Shown here: piece by piece, positions 36,488 to 46,846 of the stretch | How positions within the stretch are numbered: position 1 is the first letter of the stretch | How the letters are laid out: every line of letters begins with the position of its first letter | Assembly (NCBI GenBank): GCA_905233975.1 | Contig: CAJOGD010000004.1 | Location: 62,001-126,000, forward strand | Reading direction: 5' to 3' | Length of the DNA: 64,000 nt | DNA from: an uncultured Alphaproteobacteria bacterium | GTDB lineage: Bacteria; Pseudomonadota; Alphaproteobacteria; Rs-D84 | Position numbers and translations under genes: made by a program | The notes under the pieces: model-generated | Database searches by the model: none | Told to the model about the DNA's origin: nothing | What the model saw: only the letters and a program-made list of their open reading frames with translations

Positions 36488-37516
36488 ATGATTGAAAAAA
36501 ATTGGATGGCTTTGATAAAGCCGAAAAAACTAAATATCACCGTCGATGAACATAATCCGAATGTGGCCGTTTTGGTCGCTGAACCGTTGGAAAAGGGTTT
36601 CGGGTTGACACTGGGGACCGCGTTGCGTCGCGTGCTGTTGTCTTCACTCCAGGGATGCGCACCGCTGTATGTCAAAATCGATGGCGTGCAACACGAATTT
36701 TCAAGTATCCAAGGCGTGCATGAAGATGTCGCGGATATTTTACTTAACCTGAAAGGCGTTTATTTCAAGGCGAATGCCGAAGGTCAGCACAAGGTTAGCC
36801 TGCATGTCAGTGGCCCGGCCGTCGTCAAGGCGGGCATGATCGAATGCCCCAGTGCGATTGAAGTTATGAACCCGGATGCGGAAATCTGTACACTGGACAA
36901 AGGTGCGCAGTTCGATATGGAAATCACGTTGGGGACCGGACGTGGGTATGTGCCGGCAACCGCGAACGCCGGGGAATTGCCGCTTGGCGTTATTCCGGTT
37001 GATTCAATCTTTTCGCCGATTTTGAATGTCGCAAGCGTTGTTTCCGAAACGCGTGTTGGGCAATCGACCGACTATGATAAATTGGAACTGACGGTCAAGA
37101 CGAACGGCAGTGTTTCGCCCGAAGATGCAATTGCCTTTGCGGCGCGTATTTTGACCGATCAATTGACGTTGTTCATCAATTTCGAAGATCCGACCCAGAT
37201 TGCTGCGCCGGCCGAAGAAGAGGCCGCCAAAGATGCGCTGCAGTTCGATCCAAAGTTGCTGAAGCGCGTCGATGAATTGGAATTGTCGGTGCGTGCGAAC
37301 AACTGTTTGAAGAACGACAAAATCAACTGGCTTGGCGAATTGGTCCAAAAGACCGAGGCCGATATGTTAAAGACCCCGAACTTTGGACGCAAGTCGTTGA
37401 ACGAAATCAAAATCCAACTTGAAGCGATGGGATTGGGCCTGGGCATGGAAGTGCCGGGGTGGCCGCCAGAAAATATTGCGGAGTTGGCAAAAAAATACGA
37501 AGATCCATATAAATAA
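36488..37516 (+). CDS. rpoA: DNA-directed RNA polymerase subunit alpha
   Basis: 342 residues from ATG 36488 ([15 protein letters not shown]), after AAAAGGAAACAT. The N-terminal dimerisation domain shows [20 protein letters not shown] and [14 protein letters not shown]. The C-terminal domain contacts UP elements and activators; [34 protein letters not shown] and [13 protein letters not shown] are present. Intact. Confidence 0.98.
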   Translation: MIEKNWMALIKPKKLNITVDEHNPNVAVLVAEPLEKGFGLTLGTALRRVLLSSLQGCAPLYVKIDGVQHEFSSIQGVHEDVADILLNLKGVYFKANAEGQHKVSLHVSGPAVVKAGMIECPSAIEVMNPDAEICTLDKGAQFDMEITLGTGRGYVPATANAGELPLGVIPVDSIFSPILNVASVVSETRVGQSTDYDKLELTVKTNGSVSPEDAIAFAARILTDQLTLFINFEDPTQIAAPAEEEAAKDALQFDPKLLKRVDELELSVRANNCLKNDKINWLGELVQKTEADMLKTPNFGRKSLNEIKIQLEAMGLGLGMEVPGWPPENIAELAKKYEDPYK

Positions 37517-37673
37517 AACAATTTATATGGAATCTTGTCGCCTGATGATTTTCTTGCGCGGTGCAAGGAGGTCGTCGAAAAACGCGTGTTGCTGAATCTA
37601 TGGTTTGGGGCACGAAATGTGGTGTAATCCCGCGCCCGATTCGGGTGGGGCAGAAAAAATAAAGGAGTAATCG

Positions 37674-38243
37674 ATGAGACACCAAAAAGCAGGTCGCACT
37701 TTTAATCGCGATACAAATGCACGCAAGGCATTATTTATTGGTCTTGCAAAAAACCTGATTGAAAAAGAACAAATCAAAACAACTTTGCCAAAGGCCAAGG
37801 ATCTGCGCAGTGTCGTGGAAAAATTGATTACCCGCGCAAAGGTTGATAGCGTCGCGAATCGTCGCTTGGTTGCGTCAGAATTGGGCAACGCGTGCGACGC
37901 GACGGTGAAAAAGTTGTTCGCGGTTTTGGGACCGCGCTATGCGAAACGCCCGGGCGGATATACGCGCGTGCTAAAGGCCGGGTTCCGTTATGGCGACGCG
38001 GCGCCGATGGCGATAATCGAATTGGTCGATCGTGACGTGAATGCTAAAAAGCCGGCGGCGAAACCGGAAGTTGCTGCGGCAAAGGCCGAAGCGGTTGCGA
38101 CAGATGCAAATAAAGCGGCCAAGGCACCAAAGGTGGAAAAGCCGGCGAAAGCCGTCAAGGCACCGGCCAAAGAACCGGCGGCGAAAAAAGCCACTGCGGC
38201 AAAAAAGACCGTTGCGGTGAAACGTCGCGCCACAGGAAAATAA
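37674..38243 (+). CDS. rplQ: 50S ribosomal protein L17 with Ala/Lys-rich extension
   Basis: 189 residues. The first 120 are a normal L17 ([39 protein letters not shown]). About 70 residues of Ala/Lys/Pro repeats ([17 protein letters not shown]) follow, a low-complexity basic tail seen in some lineages. It follows rpoA by 157 bases and ends at a terminator. Confidence 0.96.
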   Translation: MRHQKAGRTFNRDTNARKALFIGLAKNLIEKEQIKTTLPKAKDLRSVVEKLITRAKVDSVANRRLVASELGNACDATVKKLFAVLGPRYAKRPGGYTRVLKAGFRYGDAAPMAIIELVDRDVNAKKPAAKPEVAAAKAEAVATDANKAAKAPKVEKPAKAVKAPAKEPAAKKATAAKKTVAVKRRATGK

Positions 38244-38277
38244 AACTAGTGGTAAGTGTTAGTGTAAGTGGTTAGTG

Positions 38278-38305
38278 GAAAACGGTCGCAATCGCGGCCG
38301 TTTTC
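38278..38305 (+). terminator. Terminator after rplQ
   Basis: GAAAACGG ... CCGTTTTC with an inner TCGCAATCGCGG; preceded by the GTAAGTGTTAGTG simple repeat. Confidence 0.65.
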
Positions 38306-38326
38306 GTATAATAATTTTTGTGTCTG

Positions 38327-38404
38327 ACCTGCGGAGATACCGCATGAAATCACCCACAAAAAACGCTATGCTTTTTTTGTGGGACCCGATACTGCGGTAT
38401 GACG
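38327..38404. repeat. Composite palindromic repeat between convergent genes
   Basis: ATACCGCATGAAATC, inner CCCACAAAAAACG ... TTTTTTTGTGGG, then GATACTGCGGTATGACG. It lies between rplQ and the convergent 969-residue gene. Confidence 0.75.
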
Positions 38405-38427
38405 CGCATAATTGCGGGCAATGATTT

Positions 38428-41337
38428 TTAGAACTGGGTGTCGTTGCATTCTTCGGTGGTATCACCCCAAGTCTTGCAATATTTGTTGCCAGATACTGGA
38501 TTCTTGGTTTCGGCGCACGTTGTTGCACGAACGCATTTGTGGCACACAAGGTTTTCCCAATCAAACGTAGTCGTAATGGTTTCCTTGTAATTCCATTGGT
38601 TGACCTCTTTGGAAGCAACAAGTGGTGCTTTTTCCTCTAAGGCAAATGGTTTTTGGACGCCATTGGCCGAAGATTCTGTGTTCGATTCTGCACTCAATAA
38701 GCTGGTACCGGCAATCGCAATAGCCGCTGTGGCACCACCGGTAAAGAATGCGCCAACCGCCCCACCTACAACCATTACGGCACCTATGATCATTCCGCCC
38801 GCACTACGCGGTGGTTCGGCCGAAACCGCAAGTGACGACATGTCCGCCATATACAGGCACGAACGACGCGCAATTTCACGACGTTGATCTTTGCTGTTTT
38901 TGCCCGCAATTTCGGCCTTGCGTTCCGCAATTTTCGAATAATCTTTCAACATTTGGGCGCTTAATTCGTCATATTTTTCATAATAATTCGATTTGGTTTG
39001 TGCCAGTGCAGATGTTGATATAATCCGCCGCATTTGCGCGGTTAACTGGGGAAAACGCGGATTCGTTTTGGACTTTACACCAAGCACGTCATTGTTCATG
39101 CCTTGGAACGTGCGGCCCGTCATACAGTATTTAACCTTTGGGTCTTCCTCTATCGCGCTAATCGCATTTTTAATGCTTGTTTGCAACGACGCCAATTCAG
39201 AATTAACTTTGTCTTTGTTTTCAATTACAATTTCGTTGCCGTCCTTGTCTGTTCCTGTTTCCTGCCAATAACTGGCGACATCTATAATGCCTTCGTCTGT
39301 TCCGTTATCGTTAAATTTCACACTTTCCCAATATATGATACCATCAATAACCCCGGCAAACGGTTCTTCGGTACTTTCTTCATAATGTATGCTGCCATCT
39401 GCCCCGGTTTCAATACTACTTGCATTTCGACCCAATTCTTTGTCGGTAATCATATCTATGTTGGGACGACATTGATTGTAATCGATGCTTATATTGTCGT
39501 CATTACCATAGTATTTACATATTTTATATTCCAAACTGCGTGACCCAAGGCCGTTATTGATAACAATATCGTCACAGTTTTCAGTGCTGCCACAGACCTT
39601 TATCATCGCGGCGTCGGCGGCACGTTGGCACGCGGTCAGCATGTTGTTGTCGATGGAAAGGAATATACCCTGGGCGACGGTTGCCAAATAACCATATACA
39701 TCGCTATCGTTGGCGTCTTGGCATCCAACCAATTTATCGGCGGGACACATGCGGGCAATCGTGTCGGTGTCCAGTCCGATACATTGTGAATAGTCCGCGC
39801 CGCAACGGTCTTCGGATTGCAAACATTCTTTGAATTCCCGCGTACATGAATCAACACGCATAGATGACAAACGCGCCTTGACATATGTCATGATTTTTGG
39901 TTCGGCCGCTTCGCATGGGTCAATTTCAACCTTGCACAACGAACGTAATGTGTCCGGTTGCGTAAGGCACATGTCGTATGAACCTTCGGGATCGTTCGGG
40001 TCCATTGTGTCGCGGCACGCCTTTTGGAAACAGTTGGAAATATTCGAAATGCACGACGTGCGCAGGTTCGATTCCACAGTTAATTCCGCAGACTTTACCT
40101 GGGGCGCGATTTCACGCAAGAACGCGTCCCAAACCTGGTCGCGGACGTTAACACATTGTTGCGTGACGGTCATACAAAGTGGTTTCTTCGCCTCTAATGT
40201 ATCATACGTTTCGGCGGTAATTTCGATTTTAGATGTGGTTCCTTTGATTACTTTTTGTTTGTTCTTTTGGCCACCGACTTTTAACGCGGAATTTGCGCGC
40301 GCCGCCAATTCGACACAACCCGTAAAGTCATCGCCGCAACCGCCGGTTGTTTGCATGCACTTTTTGAATTCGACTGTGCATTGCCCCAGGTCGTATTTGT
40401 TTGCGTTGCGATATTGTTCCAGTGCGGCCTCACGCATGGCGCTTTGTGCGGCGGCAAGTTTTTGTGCGCTTTGCGTGCGTGATGCGCGCAGGCTGTTTTC
40501 ATACGCGGCGCAATCGGAACGAATGCGTTGTTGATACATTAATTCCATAAGTTTATCTTGGGTCCCGCATTCCGGTAATTGTGCAATGCAAAGTTTTGCC
40601 GATGTGCGATACAGTGCGTCGCCGGTTTTGTTGCCGATTGAAACACCGTCCGATCCAAGTGCGAAAATGTCTTCGACTTCTTCATCGAAATCTATGCTGC
40701 CGGTGCTGTTCCATGCGGACAAATCAAGCGATTGGCGTTTCGATTGTGTTTTTTTAGTTTCTTTATCAACGCTGTTTGTAATCGCCTTGGTCTTGGCCAT
40801 AACCGCATCGGCATCGTCGCCCATTTCTATGCGTTCAACGCCAACGGTCGCAAGTTGATAACTTTGTTCATCTAACTTTTGGATTTCTTCAAGGATTGCA
40901 TCATATTCGGCATTTTTATCACTGCATATGCAACGGCCGCCGCTTGCGTTATCCAACATACAGAAAGAATCCATACAGCCACTAAATTTTTCCCAACATA
41001 CCTGATCGACCGCGGTGTTTTGTGTTGCGCTTGCGACCTTGGTGCCACCGCTAACCACGCTTTGTTTTGCGGCGCGCGCGGCGGTTGTTGGTGTGGATGC
41101 GCTGCGTCCACGTTGAACAGTTGTTTTTGTGGTTGTTGCGGTTTTTGTTGACGCGGTGGGCGCGACTGTCGCACTGCGTGCGGATATAGATCTTGCGGCG
41201 ACGCCGGTTGATGCGCCGGTCGTGGCAACCGGTGTGCGTGATGCACGTGCGTTTGTTGTTGGCTGGGCCACGCGTCCCGCGGCCAGTGCAGACGATGCGC
41301 ATAATAAAACTGCAAATACAAAAGATATCCGTTTCAA
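38428..41337 (-). CDS. Exported Cys-rich protein 1 (969 residues)
   Basis: Signal peptide RISFVFAVLLCASSALA. Residues 20-115 are a Thr/Ala/Ser/Arg low-complexity stretch. From residue 115 cysteines come in sets: CWEKFSGCMDSFC, CTVEFKKCMQTTGGC, CISNISNCFQKAC and CTREFKECLQSEDRC, a C-x6-C pattern shared with the proteins at 45016 and 46847. A glycine-rich hydrophobic stretch near residues 868-900 (GGMIIGAVMVVGGAVGAFF) could insert in a membrane, and another Cys group (CHKCVRATTC) closes the protein. Probably a disulfide-bonded periplasmic or outer-membrane protein. No family recognised. Confidence 0.75.
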   Translation of the reverse strand: MKRISFVFAVLLCASSALAAGRVAQPTTNARASRTPVATTGASTGVAARSISARSATVAPTASTKTATTTKTTVQRGRSASTPTTAARAAKQSVVSGGTKVASATQNTAVDQVCWEKFSGCMDSFCMLDNASGGRCICSDKNAEYDAILEEIQKLDEQSYQLATVGVERIEMGDDADAVMAKTKAITNSVDKETKKTQSKRQSLDLSAWNSTGSIDFDEEVEDIFALGSDGVSIGNKTGDALYRTSAKLCIAQLPECGTQDKLMELMYQQRIRSDCAAYENSLRASRTQSAQKLAAAQSAMREAALEQYRNANKYDLGQCTVEFKKCMQTTGGCGDDFTGCVELAARANSALKVGGQKNKQKVIKGTTSKIEITAETYDTLEAKKPLCMTVTQQCVNVRDQVWDAFLREIAPQVKSAELTVESNLRTSCISNISNCFQKACRDTMDPNDPEGSYDMCLTQPDTLRSLCKVEIDPCEAAEPKIMTYVKARLSSMRVDSCTREFKECLQSEDRCGADYSQCIGLDTDTIARMCPADKLVGCQDANDSDVYGYLATVAQGIFLSIDNNMLTACQRAADAAMIKVCGSTENCDDIVINNGLGSRSLEYKICKYYGNDDNISIDYNQCRPNIDMITDKELGRNASSIETGADGSIHYEESTEEPFAGVIDGIIYWESVKFNDNGTDEGIIDVASYWQETGTDKDGNEIVIENKDKVNSELASLQTSIKNAISAIEEDPKVKYCMTGRTFQGMNNDVLGVKSKTNPRFPQLTAQMRRIISTSALAQTKSNYYEKYDELSAQMLKDYSKIAERKAEIAGKNSKDQRREIARRSCLYMADMSSLAVSAEPPRSAGGMIIGAVMVVGGAVGAFFTGGATAAIAIAGTSLLSAESNTESSANGVQKPFALEEKAPLVASKEVNQWNYKETITTTFDWENLVCHKCVRATTCAETKNPVSGNKYCKTWGDTTEECNDTQF

Positions 41338-41397
41338 AAGAAACCCCTTCTACTATCTATCATATTTTATCATAAAAAAGTGTTCATAACAAGAAAG

Positions 41398-41430
41398 AAA
41401 AATAAAAAAATGTCCGCACGTGGCGGACAT
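41398..41430 (-). terminator. Terminator after the 801-residue gene
   Basis: ATGTCCGC / GCGGACAT hairpin followed, on the minus strand, by a T-rich run. Confidence 0.75.
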
Positions 41431-41448
41431 AGGAGGGACACCATAGAA

Positions 41449-43854
41449 TTACTCAAGCCGGACCGGACAAGTGTTAATGTCCAGATATTGTTTCGCTTTT
41501 TGTGCGCTTGGGCGACATGCGTTAATTGCCGTTTGGAATTTGCATGCATTTGAAACGCGCATCGAACTTGGGACATATATTACCTTGGCCGCATTACATG
41601 TTGTTGCATTGTTGAATTTGCTGCACGCGTCAACCCATTCGTTGCAATTCGACACCAATGGTTCCGATGTGTCCGGATCGGGCGCGGGCGTCACAAGACA
41701 TGCACCATGCGATTGCGCCACGCCAAGGTTCGCGATACATGCACTGCCCGATGGGGTGCAAGGCGACGTCACAAGTGTTGTGCTGGACAAATTGCCCGGG
41801 CGATAATTGAATTGTGCATTTTGGCATTCGTTTTTATCTGTGAACAACGCGCATGTTAATTGCCAGTTGTCACAGTTAGTCACGACCGCCGTTGGTGCGA
41901 TTGTCGATGGCAAATTCAATGCCCACTTTACATAGAAATCGCGAAGCCTATCGATTGTGTACGATTTGCCAAACCCGATTTTTGCAAGGCCGTCCGCCAC
42001 GCGACAATTGATGTTGTTGCGTTCAACGAATGCCGCAATCGCCGTTGCGGTGCCTGTGCCCGCCACACCGATTCCAGTGGCAATCAGTGTGTTTTTCAAA
42101 CGATTACTTTTTTCGCCGGCCAAGATATCGATGGAACTGAATATCCCGTCCAATGTATTCAATTCTTTTCGGAAATCTTCCTTGCCGATACAACCTTCGT
42201 CGGCGTCACAGAATATATCTGTGCCGTACTCACGCGATTTATTTAACTGTTTAAATTTGCATTTGTGCGTGGCGGTTGTTGAAGTGCCGGTCGATTGGTC
42301 GTTGCATGCGTTCGGATTTTGACGCGACCACTCTGTGATTGCGGCACGAACATCCGCCTCTTTACAATGGCCCGCAACTTGGAATGATTGTGCGGTGTTG
42401 TTTGCAACGGCCGCGCATGCGCATGGCGCGCGGGTGCATGCCGCCTTGACGGATTCCATGATTATTCTTTGTGCAAGTTCCGGGGCCACATAATCGCCAC
42501 TTGGGGTCACATCTACTTCGCACGTGATATCGAATACGGTTGTCACATCATGGGTGGATGTTGTGGTTGTATCAACGCATTTATCGATTTCTTCGTTGCC
42601 CATTTGCCACAGGTCGTATAACCGAACGATTTGTCTGCACTGTGCTTCCGTCATTTCGGACGCGGTGCTGGACAAATCAGAGGTGATATACATATTGATT
42701 GCGCCAATCTTTTGGTTGTCTTGCAATTGCTTTAATAATGTGTTGCGCATGGATTTAGTAGAACAATCAAAATTGCGATCACCATGACTGGCCGCTGCGG
42801 TAATACCCGCACCTAGTACTGTTGCCCCGGCACCAATGACAGCGGTTGTTTTGGTGTCGTTCATAAGCGAGAATCCAAATAAATCTTTATTGCATGTGAA
42901 AGACGAACCTGTGGCGCGCCATACTTCGGCCGGTGTTTCGTCACCGAGTGCGCCGAATAACCAACTGTTGGTAATAGGTTTGTCTTTGTTATACGCGGCC
43001 ACACGCAGCAAACATTGTGCATTTTCTGCGTCCCAACGTGCATAGTATCCGCGCTTGCCGTCGATGCCGGTATTGTTTACCTTTGCACCCAATGGGTTGT
43101 TCTTGCTAAGCGAGTTGTTTTGTGCGCCGTTGTATGCGCCGACCTTTTGGGCGTATTCAGATGTCACGTTGTCGGTCACAGATACCGCACTAAACGCCGC
43201 ACCATACGTGTTACGGTCCAGCAATAAACATGTGTTTTCCGCCTGGGTCGGTGTTAGGCCGGTTTGGCGCAAAACAAACGCATAATATTCCGGTTGCACT
43301 TTGCGCGCGTTGAAATCAAGCCATACGTCGGAATTTGATGCATAGACATACTGACAGTTGCGACGGACGGTCGAAACGCACTTTTCAACATGGACCAGGC
43401 AAAGCCCCATGCCATTCACAATGGAATTGCGCAGGTCTTCGTTAAACAGTGAATTAATTCCGTTTGGTAGTGCGCCGCCATTGACGCAACCCAAAATATC
43501 GTTCATACAGTTTTCAACCGTATAGGACGAATTCATGACACCGCCGTCGGGGCATTCCGGTGTTGGCGTTGGCGGAACCGGTGTGTCTGGGTCTGGGTCG
43601 GGATCCGGTGTCGGGCCCGGCGTTGGGTTTGGTCCCGGTGTCGGATTAATGTCGTTGGTGCCTACGGTGATATTGCCAACACCGCTTACCGGCAAAACGG
43701 GAATAGATGGCATACGCGCACTTGATGTTGCGCGTCCGCGTGGCGATGCGGGTGCGCCGCGTGCCGCGTCCGGTGCGGCAAAACATACGGCCGCCGCCAC
43801 GATAACCGATAAATTAACTATACTTTTACATACCGTTTTCAGCATATTTTGCAT
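41449..43854 (-). CDS. Exported Cys-rich protein 2 (801 residues)
   Basis: N-terminal hydrophobic signal (SIVNLSVIVAAAVCFA). A Pro/Asp-rich linker (PTPGPTPDPDPDPDT) spans residues 70-95. The central part has CMNDILGC and CVSTVRRNC and two glycine-rich hydrophobic segments (VIGAGATVLGAGITAAA; LIATGIGVAGTGTATAIAA). The C-terminal 170 residues hold two copies of a NC..W...C..F...C....Y.P repeat. Preceded by AGGAGGG and a TATAAT -10 box (43881-43886, minus strand). It belongs with the cysteine-rich exported proteins on either side; function unknown. Confidence 0.75.
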   Translation of the reverse strand: MQNMLKTVCKSIVNLSVIVAAAVCFAAPDAARGAPASPRGRATSSARMPSIPVLPVSGVGNITVGTNDINPTPGPNPTPGPTPDPDPDPDTPVPPTPTPECPDGGVMNSSYTVENCMNDILGCVNGGALPNGINSLFNEDLRNSIVNGMGLCLVHVEKCVSTVRRNCQYVYASNSDVWLDFNARKVQPEYYAFVLRQTGLTPTQAENTCLLLDRNTYGAAFSAVSVTDNVTSEYAQKVGAYNGAQNNSLSKNNPLGAKVNNTGIDGKRGYYARWDAENAQCLLRVAAYNKDKPITNSWLFGALGDETPAEVWRATGSSFTCNKDLFGFSLMNDTKTTAVIGAGATVLGAGITAAASHGDRNFDCSTKSMRNTLLKQLQDNQKIGAINMYITSDLSSTASEMTEAQCRQIVRLYDLWQMGNEEIDKCVDTTTTSTHDVTTVFDITCEVDVTPSGDYVAPELAQRIIMESVKAACTRAPCACAAVANNTAQSFQVAGHCKEADVRAAITEWSRQNPNACNDQSTGTSTTATHKCKFKQLNKSREYGTDIFCDADEGCIGKEDFRKELNTLDGIFSSIDILAGEKSNRLKNTLIATGIGVAGTGTATAIAAFVERNNINCRVADGLAKIGFGKSYTIDRLRDFYVKWALNLPSTIAPTAVVTNCDNWQLTCALFTDKNECQNAQFNYRPGNLSSTTLVTSPCTPSGSACIANLGVAQSHGACLVTPAPDPDTSEPLVSNCNEWVDACSKFNNATTCNAAKVIYVPSSMRVSNACKFQTAINACRPSAQKAKQYLDINTCPVRLE

Positions 43855-43951
43855 GAAAAACCCTCCTTTCTATCTTTGGCATTATATCACAGAATAGGGC
43901 AATAAAAAAGTCTTTTTTTATTTTTTCTTTTGTTTTTTATTTAGTTATTTG

Positions 43952-43979
43952 TTGACAGAAAACAAAAAATGTCTATAAT
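43952..43979 (+). promoter_or_regulatory. Promoter of the 341-residue membrane protein (probably leaderless)
   Basis: TTGACA (43952-43957), 16-base spacer, TATAAT (43974-43979). Expected transcription start about 43986 is at the GTG codon 43988. Confidence 0.75.
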
Positions 43980-43987
43980 GACGGTTA

Positions 43988-45013
43988 GTGAGCAGTGAAA
44001 AAAAATCTTTGGCGAATTTTTGGCGCGCGGTTGCGTGGACGTGTATCTATGTGTTTGTTATGTGGGCGATTTTGCGTGGGCTGTTTAATTTCAATATGTT
44101 TTCGATTGCGCATTTGGCCCGGCTTTGGAATTTGCAGTTGCATGGTTTTGCGGGTTTGGTGTTTGGAATCTTGGTTTTGGCGGCGGTGCCCTTGTATGTT
44201 GCGACGACTGTTTTGACGGTGCGAAATAAAGAAATGCCGGTGAAATTGCCGTTGCCAAAATGTATAACCGAAGGTCGGCCCGCGCCCGAACCCGAAAAAG
44301 TTGTGCCGGTTGTTGAAACACGTGAAATATTGCCGCCATTGCCGGCGGGCGTTCCCGAAGAATTGCGTGAATCTTTTATGCGGGCCAAGAAAAATTATGG
44401 CGTGCGGCAAAGGTCTGTATTTAATCGGCCAAATGTGCCGGCGGATTCAGGCGCGCAAACGGTTGCGGTGGAAACTGCGCCCGTTGCCGAATCGGTTGCG
44501 GACCCGTCGGTTGAAGATACGGCGGCGTATGGTGGAATGCCGATACCGACGGATTTTGATATAGACGCACCGACGAATTCGGCACCGACGGCGGATGTTC
44601 CGGTCTTTGCAGATATAAATTTTGATGATGAAGATAAAACCGCGGCGAATGCGCCGGCGCAAATCCCGGAAAGTCCGATTGTGCAAATGCGGAATTGGCT
44701 GTGTGAAAAGGGTGTTAATGCCGATGTTGCGGGTGATTTAATTGTTGCGAATGGTTTTGCGATTGCGGTCCATGATGACGGTGATTTTTGGGTCGCCGAT
44801 GAAGTGGATTGGTTCGCACCCGGAAAACAAAAGCCGTCGCCGATTGCGGCGTTGAAAAAGGCGCGGGCGGAACAAAACATGAAACCTGTTTTGTATTTGG
44901 CAACCGATACGATAATGGATTTGGAAAAACTTTCCGCCGAATGGACCGCAGACGGGATCGCGGTTGTGAAGAGCAGGGAAGAGTTGGTTGGAGTGGTTAG
45001 TGTTAGTGGGTAG
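43988..45013 (+). CDS. Two-helix membrane protein with acidic/Pro linker, 341 residues
   Basis: GTG start at 43988 with no ribosome-binding site; the strong promoter just upstream suggests a leaderless mRNA. Two membrane helices (AWTCIYVFVMWAILRGLF near 14-33; FGILVLAAVPLYVATTVL near 58-77) are followed by a Pro/Glu/Ala-rich linker and a C-terminal globular domain from about residue 232 (RNWLCEKGVNADVAGDLIV; KPVLYLATDTIMDLEKL). No family recognised. The gene ends in a GGTTAGTGTTAGTGGGTAG repeat that supplies the stop, 2 bases from the convergent 609-residue gene. Confidence 0.65.
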   Translation: MSSEKKSLANFWRAVAWTCIYVFVMWAILRGLFNFNMFSIAHLARLWNLQLHGFAGLVFGILVLAAVPLYVATTVLTVRNKEMPVKLPLPKCITEGRPAPEPEKVVPVVETREILPPLPAGVPEELRESFMRAKKNYGVRQRSVFNRPNVPADSGAQTVAVETAPVAESVADPSVEDTAAYGGMPIPTDFDIDAPTNSAPTADVPVFADINFDDEDKTAANAPAQIPESPIVQMRNWLCEKGVNADVAGDLIVANGFAIAVHDDGDFWVADEVDWFAPGKQKPSPIAALKKARAEQNMKPVLYLATDTIMDLEKLSAEWTADGIAVVKSREELVGVVSVSG

Positions 45014-45015
45014 TG

Positions 45016-46845
45016 TTATTGGGAAGCGTGGCACTTATTATCGTGGGGGCTCCACCAACAATTATCATAACTTGTACAAGTAAGTTCCGTTTGGCGTGTT
45101 TCGCAATCTACAGGTTCTTCTGCTTTTGGTTCTGGTTCGTTATTTTTGGGTTTGAAAATATTACCAACTGCTTGGGCTGCATTAGAAACCCCTGTGCCAA
45201 CTGCTTTGGCGGCATTAGAAATACCTGCACCAACTTTGTGTGTGACATTGGAAACACCGGCGCCAAGTTTTTCTACAATTTGTTGTCTGCGTTGCTTACC
45301 TTGTTCTTTTGTGGCCGCTTTCTGATCTGCTTTTTCTTTATTGTATAAAGCATAGTATTCTTTGCACCAGTCGTCGGTATAATATTTTCTGCATGTGCGA
45401 CCACTTGTATCGCGTTCCAATTGCTCGTCTGTCGGTGCAGCGCCTTTTGCGTTCGGACGCACAAAATCGGATTCGGTTGCAGCATTGTTGCCTTTGTCGT
45501 TTGATGAATTAGTTTTTGCGATACATTTGCCCCTGCCGTTGTTTTGCGTTGGGTCCCATGTGCAATTACCATTGCCGTTGCATATTGAAGAGTCGAACAT
45601 ATTGCATTGTGCTTCTTGTATCGACAGAGTTTCTTCCGGATTGTCGCTTTTGTTGTTTGATAAATCGGTTCCTTCCTTTTGTTGTTTCTTTTTGGCCAGG
45701 TTTTCTTCGGCGTTTGTCATGTCACATTCTTTGCCTTTGTTAAATCCGGCACTGACCCATTCGCCACCATTGGCAATACATTGTTCCTTGGCGGCGCTTT
45801 CGGTGTCTTGGGTGTTCATTGCGCGTGTGACCGCGCCCGATGTCCAAAGTCCCGCCGCCGTTCCAACCCCGGCGCCAAGTGCCGCCATAGATGCGGATTT
45901 TTGGGACCGCGTTAGGCGGTATGCGTTTTCTTTGAATGTTGTTATGTCGATGCCAAACCATTCGGGTTCGCATTTGAATGTATCGCCGGCATAAAGTTTT
46001 TTTGATGCCATCAATGTGTTGTTTTCGCCTGCAAAGAAATTGACAGTGAAAACACAATCAAGTGTTCTTTCGTCGAACATCGCGCCCAAACGTGTGCATT
46101 GTGTTTGCATTAAATCGCGCAATTTATACAGTTCTTGTTCGTCGCGTGCCACATTTTGGGTGGCAATAGTGCGCAGGTCGCCAAACACGCCCATCGCGCG
46201 CGCGGCAAGTCCGTTATCGTATTCTTTGCATTGATCGGCGATGGATTTGCACTTCGCGACCGCGCTATCGCCCGCGGATTTGGACAGGCACCCGTTCATG
46301 GTTTTGCCGCATATGTCGAAAATGCAACTGTTATACATTTCACCGCAATCGACAACGGATTGATAGTATGACAATTTTATATACGCGTCGCGGTCCGCCA
46401 AAATTTCCGGTGCAATCAGGGTGTATTCATGGCCGGTGCATTTTGTGTTGCGACGGCAAGAATCCATTTTGTTGCCCCAAATTGTTGTGGAATCTTTGGC
46501 GCATTTCGTGAAATTTTTCCCGCACTTTTCCGTCATGCAATCGCGCAAGGCCTTATCACATGCGTTTGATGTTGTAATTCCCGATTGTGAATTATTGCCT
46601 TTTGTTGTGGTTTTTGTGTTTTGTGCGTCAAGCAGTGCGCGTTGCCGTCGTATCGTGTCGGCAAGTTCGTTTGTCGAAGTGTCGGACGCGGATGCGCCTG
46701 TTTCGGATAGAACCGCATTAAATTTCGATGTTTTATTGTTGACGGCAATCGGGGTTGATGTTGTGGCCGCGTTTGCGACGCCATATATCGCCATGATGGC
46801 CGCAAAAATTGAAAGTCTGTAAAAATTCTTCGGTCTGCGTTTCAT
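45016..46845 (-). CDS. Exported Cys-rich protein 3 (609 residues)
   Basis: Signal peptide RLSIFAAIMAIYGVANA. CDKALRDCMTEKCGKNFTKC near residue 76 and CGEMYNSCIFDICGKTMNGC near 150 are C-x6-C-x4-C-x6-C units like that of the 290-residue protein upstream. A glycine-rich hydrophobic stretch (MAALGAGVGTAAGLW) lies near residue 310. Further on are CNGNGNCTWDP and, at the end, CTSYDNCWWSPHDNKC, two related Cys/Trp modules. It starts one base after the upstream gene's stop, so both are one operon. Confidence 0.75.
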   Translation of the reverse strand: MKRRPKNFYRLSIFAAIMAIYGVANAATTSTPIAVNNKTSKFNAVLSETGASASDTSTNELADTIRRQRALLDAQNTKTTTKGNNSQSGITTSNACDKALRDCMTEKCGKNFTKCAKDSTTIWGNKMDSCRRNTKCTGHEYTLIAPEILADRDAYIKLSYYQSVVDCGEMYNSCIFDICGKTMNGCLSKSAGDSAVAKCKSIADQCKEYDNGLAARAMGVFGDLRTIATQNVARDEQELYKLRDLMQTQCTRLGAMFDERTLDCVFTVNFFAGENNTLMASKKLYAGDTFKCEPEWFGIDITTFKENAYRLTRSQKSASMAALGAGVGTAAGLWTSGAVTRAMNTQDTESAAKEQCIANGGEWVSAGFNKGKECDMTNAEENLAKKKQQKEGTDLSNNKSDNPEETLSIQEAQCNMFDSSICNGNGNCTWDPTQNNGRGKCIAKTNSSNDKGNNAATESDFVRPNAKGAAPTDEQLERDTSGRTCRKYYTDDWCKEYYALYNKEKADQKAATKEQGKQRRQQIVEKLGAGVSNVTHKVGAGISNAAKAVGTGVSNAAQAVGNIFKPKNNEPEPKAEEPVDCETRQTELTCTSYDNCWWSPHDNKCHASQ

Positions 46846-46846
46846 T